In this document: positions 43,099-54,127 of the stretch, piece by piece
Layout: each line of letters begins with the position of its first letter
Position numbering within the stretch: position 1 is the first letter of the stretch
Assembly (NCBI RefSeq): GCF_958979055.1
Contig: NC_084888.1
Coordinates: 37,715,804-37,779,803, forward strand
DNA: 64,000 nt
Direction: 5' to 3'
Source of the DNA: Alnus glutinosa
Taxonomy: Eukaryota > Streptophyta > Magnoliopsida > Fagales > Betulaceae
Notes under the pieces: model-generated
The model's database searches: none
Told to the model about the DNA's origin: nothing
What the model saw: the letters and a program-made list of their open reading frames with translations, nothing else
Program-made: the position numbers and the translations under genes

Positions 43099-44293
43099 TG
43101 TAATACCCCTTATTTTAAGATATTGAATTAAATATCTTAAAATATGATTTAAGACTTAATAATAAGGTAAAAGAATAAATATAAATATTTATGAAAATAA
43201 ATATTCATTTTGTAACACTTATAGTTTTAATTTGATAAAAGTTTAAACAGACCTTAAACTTTAGAATAACGAAAATATGGTCAAACGAATTCCGTTTTGG
43301 TCGATTCAAAAGTCAGAATGCTCATCTCGAAGTCCTCTAACTACCCTCCAAATTTCAGAATTTTTAGACTTCGTTTAGCACCAAAAAATATCCACAAAAA
43401 ATGGTACCCTGATTTGGATGAAAATTGAACAATAATAATTTGTTGGCCCATTTCTATTTATTAAGACCCAGCAGCCCACATGTTTAGGAACCCAACCCCT
43501 AGCCCATAGAATCATTAATATCAGCCCAGCCGTCATGTTTTTTTTAAAAGGAACTAGTCCAGTCCACGCCAAGACCAACCCGTTTTCATGTGATTTTTGC
43601 TCAGCCCAACCCAGCTCAATCAACAGAGAAACCAACGAAAGGAAATTCAGTTAGGAATAGACTTCTAGTGCTAAGTTCAGAACCAAGGAGTGATTAGTTA
43701 GAGATAAGAGATATTCACAGCTCATCAACAACGTGCTGCCTTCTTCACCGAACACCCAGCCGTTGATCAGTTTCAGCTGCAAGTGATCTCAACCCTTTAG
43801 GTAGTCTATAAATAGAGAGGTCCCTTCATCCATTCACGCATATTTCTTCTTCTCTCTGTTTTTCTATTTGCTGCAACTCTCCTCTCTTTCGCTCAATTCT
43901 CTCATTTTCTCCCTTTTCTCTTGTGGTTTGCATCAGTAGAAGCTGCAGAAATTCTGTGTTTCTTTCCCAAAAACAGCAGCTCTCTCTCTTCTCCTTCTTA
44001 GCTTAGAATCAGTAAAGAAAAGAAATAGAAGCTCTTAAAACCCAACTTTCCTCATCTCTCACTCTCGGGTCTGTGCTAAAGACAGCAGAAAAACTATTTC
44101 TCTCTTCTTACTTTCGGTTTCCAGCAAAGGAAAAGGAAGGATAAAAGAAAAAGGTAAAGTCTTCTTCACTTTCGGTCAATTTCAGCAAACAAGGAGACAA
44201 GTTCTACCTATTTCTAGAACACTAGAAGCAATCAGTAAGTGATAAGGATGGTTCCTTGTTGATATATATATTTATATATTGGATTACCAAAAG

Positions 44294-44296
<3 letters not shown>

Positions 44297-44360
<64 letters not shown>
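44297..44360. repeat. (AT)n microsatellite
   Basis: Tract of about 32 AT units inside the LTR-like region. Confidence 0.95.
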
Positions 44361-44364
<4 letters not shown>

Positions 44365-45121
44365 CGAATGATATATATGTTTAAAAGTATATTTTAAAAA
44401 TGATATATTTTGTGATATACTTTAATTATTATGATTTTCAAGTTAAAATATTATAATGTCTTAAGTTATGTTTTAAAAGGGTATTTCAAGAGGCGTATTT
44501 AAGTAATAAATCACGCTGTTGTGATGACTAAGTAAAAAGTAATATTTTACAAAAGTGCTGTTATGGGGCCAAAAATTTTAAAAGTATTTTTAGGCATTAG
44601 TGTTACTAATGCCGTTATTTCACCCAAATTTTATAAGAAGATTAAAATAAGAATTATTTATATTGTACCACTTGTGTACTTTTAAAATATAAAATTCATT
44701 ACTTATATTAATGGAGTCACTATGTCGATTTGGTACAAAAATATATATAAGCTTTTAGTGCTAATGCCGCAATAATGTCCACACGAAATACGTGGTAATA
44801 TAATCAACCTATTTTATACCGTTATAATATCTAAGCGACATTAGAAATTGGGATAAGTGATTTATTAGTCGAAAGTGATAAAATGTTAAAATAGGGTCTT
44901 AGTATTTTATACTAATATATTATCAAATGTATATAACTGTGCGGTCATTATTCCTGTGGATCTCTATTTGTAGCAGAAAACTGTGAGTATTTCTTATTCA
45001 CTGAGGGTGATGCTGAATTTCCATAATGTTATGGTTTCTGCTTTATTTAATTGTTTGCGCATGTGAAATTTGCATATTTTGTTGTTTTAATTAGTGAATT
45101 TATTTATAAAAGAGTTGAGAG

Positions 45122-45365
45122 TGACGTCTGCTAACGGACCAGGGAATGACGTCTGCTTGTGCCAAAAATATTAATAAAAAACAGAGTAGGGAGTGACGTC
45201 TGTCTGTGCCAAAAAAATAATAAATTATTAGAGGATTAACGTCTCCTTATAACTCGCTAAACGGGAGTGACGTCTCCTATAACACGTTAGACAAGAGTTA
45301 CGTCTCCTAGATTTTATATACTGGAGTGACGTCTCTTTGAATCTATTTGATAGAGTTACATCTCT
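45122..45365 (+). repeat. Degenerate tandem array with TGACGTCT core
   Basis: The octamer TGACGTCT or a one- or two-base variant starts at 45122, 45147, 45194, 45236, 45268, 45298, 45327 and 45357. The last five are about 29-32 bp apart, usually in the context GGGAGTGACGTCTCCT. The core includes ACGT, which is the plant bZIP recognition core. Confidence 0.75.
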
Positions 45366-46078
45366 ATAAGGTGAATGCTAGAAGAAAATGGTTATTTAAA
45401 TAAATAAGACTGTGCATATAAAACTGTCATTTTATTATGTCATTGCATTGTGTTATTTATTTCTAATAAATCATCAATCATATTATTATTGAAAACAGTG
45501 GATTCACTAGGTATTTTTGTATTATTGTTTCTCACTGTATTATATATTAATACAGGTAATGAGGCGGAGTATCAGGATTGTCCAGACCTTTAGATGATCA
45601 GGTTGGCAGTATCTGAGAATAAGATGCCTCCCATTTTGTGGACTACTATGTTTAGTCCATTATTATATTATTCAATGAACAATATTTATATTTTTGTTGG
45701 TATGTATTAATGATGCTATGATTATAAGGTTTGTAAATTATCCGTGCCATATGTGGCACAAATACTATTTTAATGTGTAATTATTTAATTACACTCTTTA
45801 TATATATTTTGAAGTATTTTTCTTAGAAGCTCTGATGTGTTATCATTAAAAAAATATTTTTCGCAGCCAATTTATAACTCTGATGATGTCGTAATGTCAC
45901 GTAAAAATCGAAATTCTCACTTACGTCTTTTTGTAAAAGGCGGAGCGTTATACAATGTCCCTCACTCCCTCCTTTTGCAATTCAAAATGACAAAAATATA
46001 TTGTTTGTGTAAGTTTTTTTTTATGGCCTGTTGTACAAAACAGATATTTACCAATTGAATTATCCTTTTATTTAAATT

Positions 46079-47053
46079 TTTTTTTTTTTTTTTGAAGGAA
46101 AGTTGAAACTTTCATTGATATAACCAACCATTACAACAAACATTTCAGAATACATACATTGCAGCATTCATCCACCCTAGGTGTACAAACAATTTGAGTC
46201 CAAAGACTCAAATAAATATAGACAGTTGCAACTAAAAAAATCCAACCAACAGAATGGTGCCTCTGCGTTGACATACACCTTTACATGAACAAGGAGTCAG
46301 TCACACAAACTGGGCAAAAGCCAATAATTGAATTAGTACACGCACAATGCAAACTGTCAGAAAAACCCACGATTAAATTAAAACACAGAAGAGCTCAAAG
46401 AGGATTCTGTCTTCCGGGAGAGCCACCGTCAGTGGCGGTGCGTGTAACACACGCGCCGGCGCCAGAGCATCCCCTCAACCCCCAAACACCAAAAAACCTC
46501 TGATCACCACTAGTCCCACCATACACGCCGAAAAACACACGGATTGAAGCCCCCACGCGCGCCCAAATCAGAAAGAAAGCACTAGCGCGTGAAGCCCACG
46601 CACCGACCACCGTGAAACCCCACGGCCGTGAAGAGCGGCAGAAGCACCGGAGACTGACGGCGAAAAAGGCTAGAAGGCGCGTGTTCACCAGAAGACGACG
46701 GAGAAACGTAGATCTAGCCACCAAAATCCGACCATGAGAAACGCAAGGCCACTGAAACTCCGCCGTCGAACACACCGAGATCAACCGCGCCCCTCCGACA
46801 TCCTCCACAGAGAACTCTCTTGCCACCACAAACTAAAAACTAGACAAAACAAATAAACTCCACCGGATCAACACCGAGGAGACAAAACTTCCACACCCCT
46901 AAAGGATGGGAGACTAAACAACACTCAAAAAACCAAAGGAGGAGGGAGGCGTGAAGCCCCCCTCCCCCACCACAAACAGCCAAAGACGCCTCTCTCTCTC
47001 TCTCTCTATAAAATCGGGAGCTTCTCTCTCTAGCCAAAGGTTATTAATTGTAC
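46079..47053 (-). mobile_element. Poly(A) non-LTR retroposon with 18-bp TSD
   Basis: On the minus strand the element starts near CTTTGGCTAGAGAGAGAAGC, runs through (AG)n and a GC-rich body with a short open stretch, and ends GGTTATATCAATGAAAG...CTTTCCTTCAAAA. TTATCCTTTTATTTAAAT is present on both sides (46060-46077 and 47054-47071). This is a target duplication diagnostic of LINE-type integration. The body has no reverse transcriptase, so it depends on a LINE. It is related to 38558-39370. Confidence 0.8.
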
Positions 47054-47934
47054 TTATCCTTTTATTTAAATTGAGATCTATCTTTAGAATTTAACTTAAA
47101 ATTTTGAACACATTTACACACACATATGTATCATGTATGTATATCTTTTCTAAATTGTCATCCATAAGAAGCGAAAAAAAAAAAAAAATTTAAATTCTCT
47201 AGAGTCCACTGTTTAAAGCCCTAAATCCGATAAACGAGAAGTAAAAGATTTTGCCTATAATTGTCTAATTGGTGTAGGATGTCCACTAATTTTACGGACT
47301 AAACACAACACAACTTTTTCTAGATGTGTTTAATATTTTTTTTTTTTTTTTTTTTTTGTCTATCTCCTGCATATATTTTTTTTAATAAATTTATCATTAA
47401 ATCTGTGAAATTTATATGTAATCTTACAAATTTAATAAGCATCTTCTACACGGAGAGATGAGTAAAAAATATACAAAAGAATGAAACTAACAATTTTTTT
47501 ATTTTTTATTTTTTATTTTTATTTTTCGTGTCCAAAAGAAATTAACAATTTCAGGGAGGCATATCTTTGCATAGACTAATAAAAGAAAACTACCCACTTG
47601 GGCTTGGCAGCCCAGCCTTAAACAAAAGCCGGGCTTTTGTATAAAGGCAAATAGGCCCTTTAGGGCCGGACTGGGTCACGTTCAGAGGTCCACTTTCACT
47701 GAAGTTTGAGTTTAAAGACAGAAAGAAGGTCAACTTTGATGTGCGACCTGTCACTCTTTCTTTTTGGGTTGTTGGTTGCTACCAGCTGCCACGATTCAGT
47801 TGGAAATTTTCTCTTTCGCGTGGACCAAAAAGCTCCACCCGGGAGAGTCGTGTGGGTAAAGCTAGGGCAGGGCTTTTTTTTTCTTTTTATTATTATTATT
47901 TTTCTTTTTATATATATATACATATACTTACGGA
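47054..47934. other. Intergenic AT-rich DNA
   Basis: T-rich and A-rich tracts with a short GC-richer section near 47600-47870. No gene is recognised. Confidence 0.5.
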
Positions 47935-48029
47935 TGACCTTAATGATATTATCGTAGAGGGTGACTCACAAATTGTGGTTCTTAAGTTTCTCAACCAAGA
48001 CTTATCGCTTGATTGGCAATCTGACATTG
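47935..48029 (+). pseudogene. RNase H-like domain fragment
   Basis: The short open stretch reads DLNDIIVEGDSQIVVLKFLN, which matches the VEGDS segment of the plant RVT_3/RNase H-like fold found in LINE-derived proteins. The fragment is only about 30 residues and is cut off where the next element starts, so it is a remnant. Confidence 0.6.
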
Positions 48030-49247
48030 GAGTGTACAAACGGAGCGGTTATAACCGCTTATAATTGTTAACCGTTAACCACCTAGACGGAGACGGTTAG
48101 CGATTATAGGATTTGAAAAAAGCAATTAATAATCACTAACCGCTTATATATATATATATATATATATAAATAAAAAATCGGGGACCGGGGAGAGGGGCAA
48201 AACGACACCGTTTTTTAGATTATATAAATTCATATTTTAGGTTTCGGGTTGGATCATTTTTTTCATTTCATTTTCCTCCCCTCAGTCCTTACCTCACCTT
48301 GAACCACTCTCCCTGTTGCCCAGTCTCTTGTGAGTCTCGCCTCCTCTCTCGTCACCCCTCCAACCTCCACTCTCCAGCGCAGTTCGAACCTCTCCGCTAG
48401 TCTCGTCTTCGCCACCGCTGCTACACTATAAGGTTCTTTCGTTTTTTTCTTTATTTTTTCTCTTTGATTTTTTTGTTTCATTCGTGTGCCTTATCTATCT
48501 GACTTCGATTTTAGTGGTTTTGTTATAGTTTTTGATTGGGGGATTGCTTTGAATATTAGGGTTTGATCAGGCTTTTGGAGTAGAAGGGAATTTTCAGAGG
48601 GGTATCTAGTTTTGGGTGAAGATCTTTGTATTTGTGGTAAGTGTTCTAGTTTTTAGATTGCTTTGAATTTTATTATTTATGAAACTTACTTTCCAATTAA
48701 TTATCACTTCTTGTTTTGTAGATGATGATCAATCAAGTACCGAAGTGGACTTTATCCAAGTATGTTAGGTAGTGTGTTATTGTAATGTTTTGGACCTTTG
48801 ATATTGGATTTGTAAAGTTATTTGGATTTGTATTTGGTGGGTTTTGAATTTGTTTGTCTTTGGTTATTCGGATTTGTTATGTTTAATATTTGGATTTAGA
48901 TTTGGATTTGGATTTAGATTTAGATTTGGATTTTTTTTTTTTAAGATTTGGATTTGTTACTAATTAGAAACTTTTAGATTTTGAATTTTTTATCTTAAAA
49001 TCTGCACTAAAACGGCCCAAAAAGTGGCCAAAACCGGACAAAATCGACCAAAAACAAGCACAAAATTGACCCAAAATGGGCCTATAACCGGCCCATAACC
49101 CATATTCAAAAGCGGTTATATAACCGCCGGTTATGTAGTCAATAACCGCTAACCGGCGGTTAGCGGAGGCGGTTGGTGAAATACAATAACCGCTATGCGG
49201 TTAGCAGTTTTAGCCAATACCCACCGGTTATAACAGCTTGTACACCC
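48030..49247. mobile_element. Non-autonomous hAT-like DNA element
   Basis: The ends GAGTGTACAAAC and (inverted) GGGTGTACAAGC form short TIRs. Both subterminal regions are crowded with CGGTTATAACCG and AACCGCTAACCG-type motifs, the usual arrangement for hAT transposase binding. The centre resembles a gene's 5' leader (CT-rich, then a GGTAAGTG donor-like site at 48637) but contains no transposase domain. An exact 8-bp target duplication is not evident. Confidence 0.6.
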
Positions 49248-49294
49248 ATAATTTGACCCTTTTATTTTTCACGCTCGCCAACTTATTAATTTTA

Positions 49295-49568
49295 AGGGTA
49301 ATTACCTTTTCCCTCTCATGAACTACCGGTCTGTGTCATTTTGCCCCCACGAACTACCACTTCGACAAAAAAAGAGCATCAAACTATCATCTTTACATAC
49401 TTTGACCCATTCCGTCAGTCTAATTCATGCAAAGACTTAAATGCCCTAACTCAATTTAAAAAATGACCTAAATACCTTCATCTTAAACAAAAAAAAAAAA
49501 AAAAAAACCTGAAGGAAAAGGGGGTGGCCGGGGTGGGCTGCGACCCACCCCAGAGGTGGCGGTCCTTC

Positions 49569-49614
<46 letters not shown>

Positions 49615-49837
49615 ATTAATTTTAATATTTTTTTATTAATTAATGTGGAGGGCATTTTGGTGTTTAAAATTAACGGAAAAAAATTGCATATTCCATTCAA
49701 GTTAACGGGATTCCCTGACGGAAGGGGCCAAAGTATGTAAAGATGGTAGTTTGATGCTCTTTTTTGGTCGAAGTGGTAGTTTGTGGGGGCAAAATAACAC
49801 AGGCCGGTAGTTCATGGGAGGAAAATGTAATTACCCC
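49295..49837. mobile_element. Long-TIR MITE, Mutator-like (9-bp TSD)
   Basis: Ends (GGGTAATTACCTTTTCC...ATGAACTACCGG and its inverted partner) form TIRs of well over 100 bp. TTAATTTTA is duplicated at 49286-49294 and 49838-49846. The centre is a small perfect foldback: an A-run (49489-49506), a GC-rich stem (CTGAAGGAAA...) and a T-run (49570-49610). It differs in sequence from the 49-536 element but has the same architecture. Confidence 0.85.
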
Positions 49838-49971
49838 TTAATTTTATTTAGACGGGTAATTTTGCAAAGTTCATTGCAATGTTAATCTTGTTAGATGGGC
49901 AACTCTATAACCAAAAGTAAAAATTTAATCCATTTCTTTTTATTATTGTCATCCCATTAGTTGTATGGATA

Positions 49972-50139
49972 ATGCTATTTAGTATACTGTTATATGAGAA
50001 TTATAAAATTAATATGATATGACAATAAAAATTAGTTATTAATTTTTTTTTAATTCAATTTTTTATTTTTTAAATACTGATTTAATAACTAATTTTTATT
50101 ATTACATCGTCAAATAATATAACAATTATATTTAGCAGT
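49972..50139. repeat. AT-rich foldback MITE
   Basis: The left arm (ATGCTATTTAGTATA ... AATAAAAATTAGTTATTAA) pairs with the right arm (TTAATAACTAATTTTTATTA ... TATATTTAGCAGT) over about 60 bp around a T-rich loop. Non-coding; superfamily not determined. Confidence 0.65.
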
Positions 50140-51125
50140 CTTCCAAATAGATGAAAATATTAACCAGAAGTTGTTCTTTTTTCTTTTTCCAATGTTTTGT
50201 TTCTTCTGTCTTGTTGTCTTATTTGGTCATAATTATTATTATTTATTATTTATTATTTATTTTTAAAAAAAAGAGAGAGGAAAGATTCCTGGTGAGGTAG
50301 AGGTGAGGTGGAGGTATTGGTTTGCACTTTGCTGATGTGTAACATGGCGCTAGCGTCATTGGTCAGGCTTTTGGACGAGGCAGACGTGAAGTGTGTGCTA
50401 GCGTACAAAGAGCATGCACTTTCCACGAGTTGGCACGTTCTTATCGCGGTCTTTCACCCTACGGCTTGGTATAAAACACGTGTAAAACATTTACAAAAAC
50501 AAAAAATTAATTTAAGAGTAACCATAAATACTACACTATATATCACTCAATTTTAATATTGCAAATTTGCAATTTGCAAGCTCATCAGTTATTAATTTTT
50601 TTAAAAAAATTTAGGATTGATTTAAAGATGCCACATCAGCCTAACATAGTAAAAATATTCCATGTAACATTAATTTTTTTTTTTAAAAAAAATTAATAGA
50701 CATTTTAATATAAATCCAATAAAATAAATTAATATAAAAAGGAATTTTAGAATGACGGTGCTTGCTGATTAAGCATTTAAGCGTGAGCAATTACAGCGTC
50801 GCGTGTGAGGCTCGTGGAGAAACCAATATACACGTTGTAATTCACCCGGGGCACGTGGCCCGTCGCTTCCCACCTGGAACCGCATAAAGGTAGACGTAAC
50901 TTCGTAGCGGCTTCAATTATTGGTGGCGTAACATTTAAGAGCGCGAGCGTGGCGTGAAGAAATCGCAGTAAGCCAAGCTTGACCTCTCCGCGTCCACATA
51001 ATAATTATTTAGTTATCCTGTTTAAATAGGACTCGAAGACTACCAATACATAAAAAAGCCACGAGAAGAGCAAGATCGAAGAAATTTGTGTTGGCTTCTA
51101 CGAAATTCCGATTCTTCTCACCGGA
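50140..51125. other. Promoter-side region of the 51126 gene
   Basis: AT-rich with a further AT-rich inverted repeat near 50595-50705. A GC-richer stretch from about 50760 has several ACGT cores. Confidence 0.5.
50852..50857. promoter_or_regulatory. G-box/ABRE-like CACGTG
   Basis: GGGCACGTGGCCC lies 269 bp upstream of the ATG at 51126. The core is palindromic and typical of bZIP/bHLH sites. Regulation is inferred only. Confidence 0.45.
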
Positions 51126-51827
51126 ATGGCTTCCTCGTCGTGTTACGTTGAGAATTACAGCGTTTCGAATCTCCGGCAATTATTGGATAATAATCCTGCG
51201 AATCAGAGTGTTAGACGGCCCTGTTCCTTGATGATCAGCAACCGAAAAGGGAGAACAAACTCGGTGAAGATGGCGGTAGAGACTGCCAGTTGTTCGAAGA
51301 AATTGGAGCCTCGGAGAAGTTGCGGCAACAGCGCGACTATTGTTGGCGAAAAGCTGGACGAGTGGATGCGAGAGTCGGTGGTGGACATCGTGAAGAACCT
51401 ACGCGAAGCTCCTCTGTTGGTGCAGGTGTTCGCGGAGGATGAAGAGAAAGGCGGCGCGGCGACGAGGATGAAGACGGAGAAGGCGGTGGCGGAGGAGGAT
51501 TGGTTGGCGGCGAAGGGAAAGTGGGAGAGCGGAGAGGCTCCGTTGCCGCAGGGGGTTATATTGGTGGAAGAGCTGGAAGACGAAGAGGAAGTGGAAGAGG
51601 AAGAGGAAGAGGAGGGCGAGGGATCAGAAGGAGAGTCGACGACGAGGGCGTGGGGGATAGTGGTGCAGGGAAGAGGCGCGGAGTGTGGACCCGCCTGCTA
51701 TCTGTTGAAGACGAGCAGGGTGAGGGGGATGGCCTCAATCTGTAGCACCCACTTTTGTTTGGTGAGGGTGAAGGGCTTCAGGGAAACGGCGGCGTCTCAG
51801 CTCAAGAATTGTTGGTTGTCGACGTAG
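51126..51827 (+). CDS. Conserved plant protein of unknown function
   Basis: Intronless, 233 aa. The N-terminal ~65 residues are Ser/Arg/Asn-rich and may be a transit peptide or disordered. A conserved block follows: LDEWMRESVVDIVKNLREAP and LLVQVFAED (about residues 77-105), then KWESGEAPLPQGVILVEEL. After an acidic run of about 20 Asp/Glu comes a C-terminal block AWGIVVQGRGAECGPACYLL, with THFCLVRVKGFRETAASQLK. I recognise these blocks as conserved among angiosperms (possibly the DUF7804 group; not certain). The GAECGPACYLL cysteines are notable. Base composition is more GC-rich than the flanks. No function can be assigned. Confidence 0.88.
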   Translation: MASSSCYVENYSVSNLRQLLDNNPANQSVRRPCSLMISNRKGRTNSVKMAVETASCSKKLEPRRSCGNSATIVGEKLDEWMRESVVDIVKNLREAPLLVQVFAEDEEKGGAATRMKTEKAVAEEDWLAAKGKWESGEAPLPQGVILVEELEDEEEVEEEEEEEGEGSEGESTTRAWGIVVQGRGAECGPACYLLKTSRVRGMASICSTHFCLVRVKGFRETAASQLKNCWLST

Positions 51828-53789
51828 CGTCTCAGCTCAGAACTCGGAAGGGGATTGATCGGTCGGTGACTCGGTGCATTGGAATTTTATTTTATTTTTT
51901 CTTTGTAAATTTCGACAAATATTTTTTGCAATTCAGGATTAATTCCTTCGATCCATTTATGATTCCTTTTTTGAATTGCCTTATGCTGTTGGGCTTTAGA
52001 TTTCGAAAGAAATGACGAGTTGTTGCACGGCCCAACAAGGTTTATGTGTGATGGGCTATGCATCTGAATTCTCCCCTAAACCTTGGTTTTTTTCTCACTA
52101 ATAATTATTATGATTATACAAGAAAAATGGATGCTGTGATAATTCTTTATGACAATTTTTAATGCTATTTCTTTTGGGTTTGTTTCTTACTATTTGTAAA
52201 ATCAATCTGTAAATAGAAGTGAGAAATTTTTTTATTCTTAAGAAAAAAAATGGAAATCAAAAGGCTTTTATTTGGTTATGGATACAAAAATATAGAAAAT
52301 AAATCAAACAATATAGGCAGTTAAAACAACAATTTATATATAATCATAAGGATATTTTTTTGAAATAATAAAATAATTCATACACGATGCTTAGGAGTAA
52401 AATATTCTACGAAATCCTATTAGATTTTTAATCATTTCGAAATGTGAGTTTAGTCATGTTGGACCTAGTGACCTGAACACCTGACCCATTGACAAATAGA
52501 GATGGATACAACCACAAAGCATCATACTGAATACCATCTCTTAGCGCATTAACCTTAGTACTTGCAATCCCATGGGCCTAGGAAATGCAACAACTTGCAA
52601 CAACTTGAAAGCCTCCGATTAGTGCGTGCCACATGACAGGCGGCTACGACAAATTGGTTATAAAAGGCAGTGGACATAGAGTAAAAATTAGACTTTCGTT
52701 TCCTTCTCTTAGATGTTTTCTTCTATTTTTAGTTTCATTCAACTCGTCATACTGAGTTAAGCATCGAAACTTTTATCCACCGGCCTATTCCAGCAAGCTT
52801 TTGTACTAATATTTCCTATTCTTAGTAGGTACTTTGAATCGCCACCTTGACTTGCCATCAACTGCTATAACAACTACTATTTCCACTCCAAAAAAAAGAA
52901 AAAAGAAGTCACGTTCCCAAAAACCCACACTAAGGGAATCAATGTTATATGAAAATGTTAATAGTACAAAATCTTTTATTAAGAGATTGGCACCCAAATA
53001 ATGTGGAGTTTATTTATTGATACATATAGCATTTATCTTTATTAATTGTTAAGATGTGTTACAAATTCTCTTCATCCCTTTCTCCCATCCTCCCACATTA
53101 TCTAATAATGATTTTTAAAAGTAGAATGATAGAAGAAAGGCACAAGAAGAAAAGAAATAATTTCTTTTAATTGTTTTGATCAGCATCAATGAATAACATC
53201 ACATGATTTTGATATCATTATTTTAATTAAAAATTTGGTACCCCTTTACATTTATAGGTTAGATTTCCTTTATTCTTAAAAAAAAAAAAAAGAAAAAAAA
53301 AGAAAAAGGGTTAAGATTTCCTAATTCCTATAACCAAATTTGGAACCAGAGAATGCCACATGTGCGGCACGTGCAGTAAAGTCCCTCCAACCTCGTAGGA
53401 TTTGAATTTGAAAAGTAATCCCCGTTGCCTAAAAACAATTACTGTACATGCGAGGGAGCCAACCTTTGGTTGCGCGGTCTTCCTCTGCAAATTCAAATCA
53501 AATCAATAATAATAATTTCAAAACCCCGAAACAAAAAGATCTCTCGTTTCCTACATCTTCTTAAAACCCCTAATCGCTCCCATCCAAACCCTTTCAATAA
53601 TCTTCATCTCCAAAATCCAACCTTAACCTTCAATTCATAATCGCAACCCATAGAGCCAGAACAAACATTCAACATTCTTCTTTACCCTTTTTTTTTTTTT
53701 TTTTTGGAGGTCAAATTCTTATCCCTAGAAACCAGATTTGTTGGTTTAGGAAAAGGGCAAGTGCTAAAAGCTTTGTCTTTGAAGAGATA
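51828..53789. other. Intergenic, no gene seen
   Basis: Includes the 3' flank of the 51126 gene and AT-rich sequence. A repeat near 52960-53030 resembles 18088-18180. An A-rich tract lies at 53278-53307. The leader of the next gene is pyrimidine/AT-rich and contains a T-run (53689-53705). Confidence 0.5.
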
Positions 53790-54062
53790 ATGGTGGACAG
53801 TGAAGGCAATTCTTTATTGATACCCAGATCGGCTTCAAAGGTTGGCTTCTCTTGTTATTGGGTTCCTGTGAAAGAATTTGTCTTTCTGTATATGATTCTT
53901 ATGGATCTTTGTTTTCTTCATTCTGGGTGGCTTTAGATTTTGGTAGAGAAGCGGAGTAATGTTGGAATCGGAGAAAAAGATGACCCTGGTCGTAAGCGGG
54001 TTAAAATGCGTGATCTTGAATCCGTGTGTCGGTCTGAAGGTGAAGTCTTACTTAAAATCTTC

Positions 54063-54127
<65 letters not shown>

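Larger units (their letters stand above)
43099..45954. mobile_element. Probable long solo LTR, Ty3/gypsy type (fossil)
   Basis: Begins TGTAATACCCC and ends GGAGCGTTATACA, roughly inverted to each other as in many plant gypsy LTRs. About 700 bp in, CTATAAATAGAG (43807) is followed by a CT-rich leader-like stretch, as in an LTR promoter with its transcribed part. No gag or pol region is seen next to it. It contains a long (AT)n tract and a TGACGTCT array. Both the boundaries and the solo status are inference; it is non-coding and looks old. Confidence 0.4.

Noticed and set aside
46395-46829. 144-residue GC-rich open frame on the minus strand
   Set aside because: It lies wholly in a poly(A) retroposon bounded by target duplications. 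It has no recognisable domain and the composition explains the open frame.
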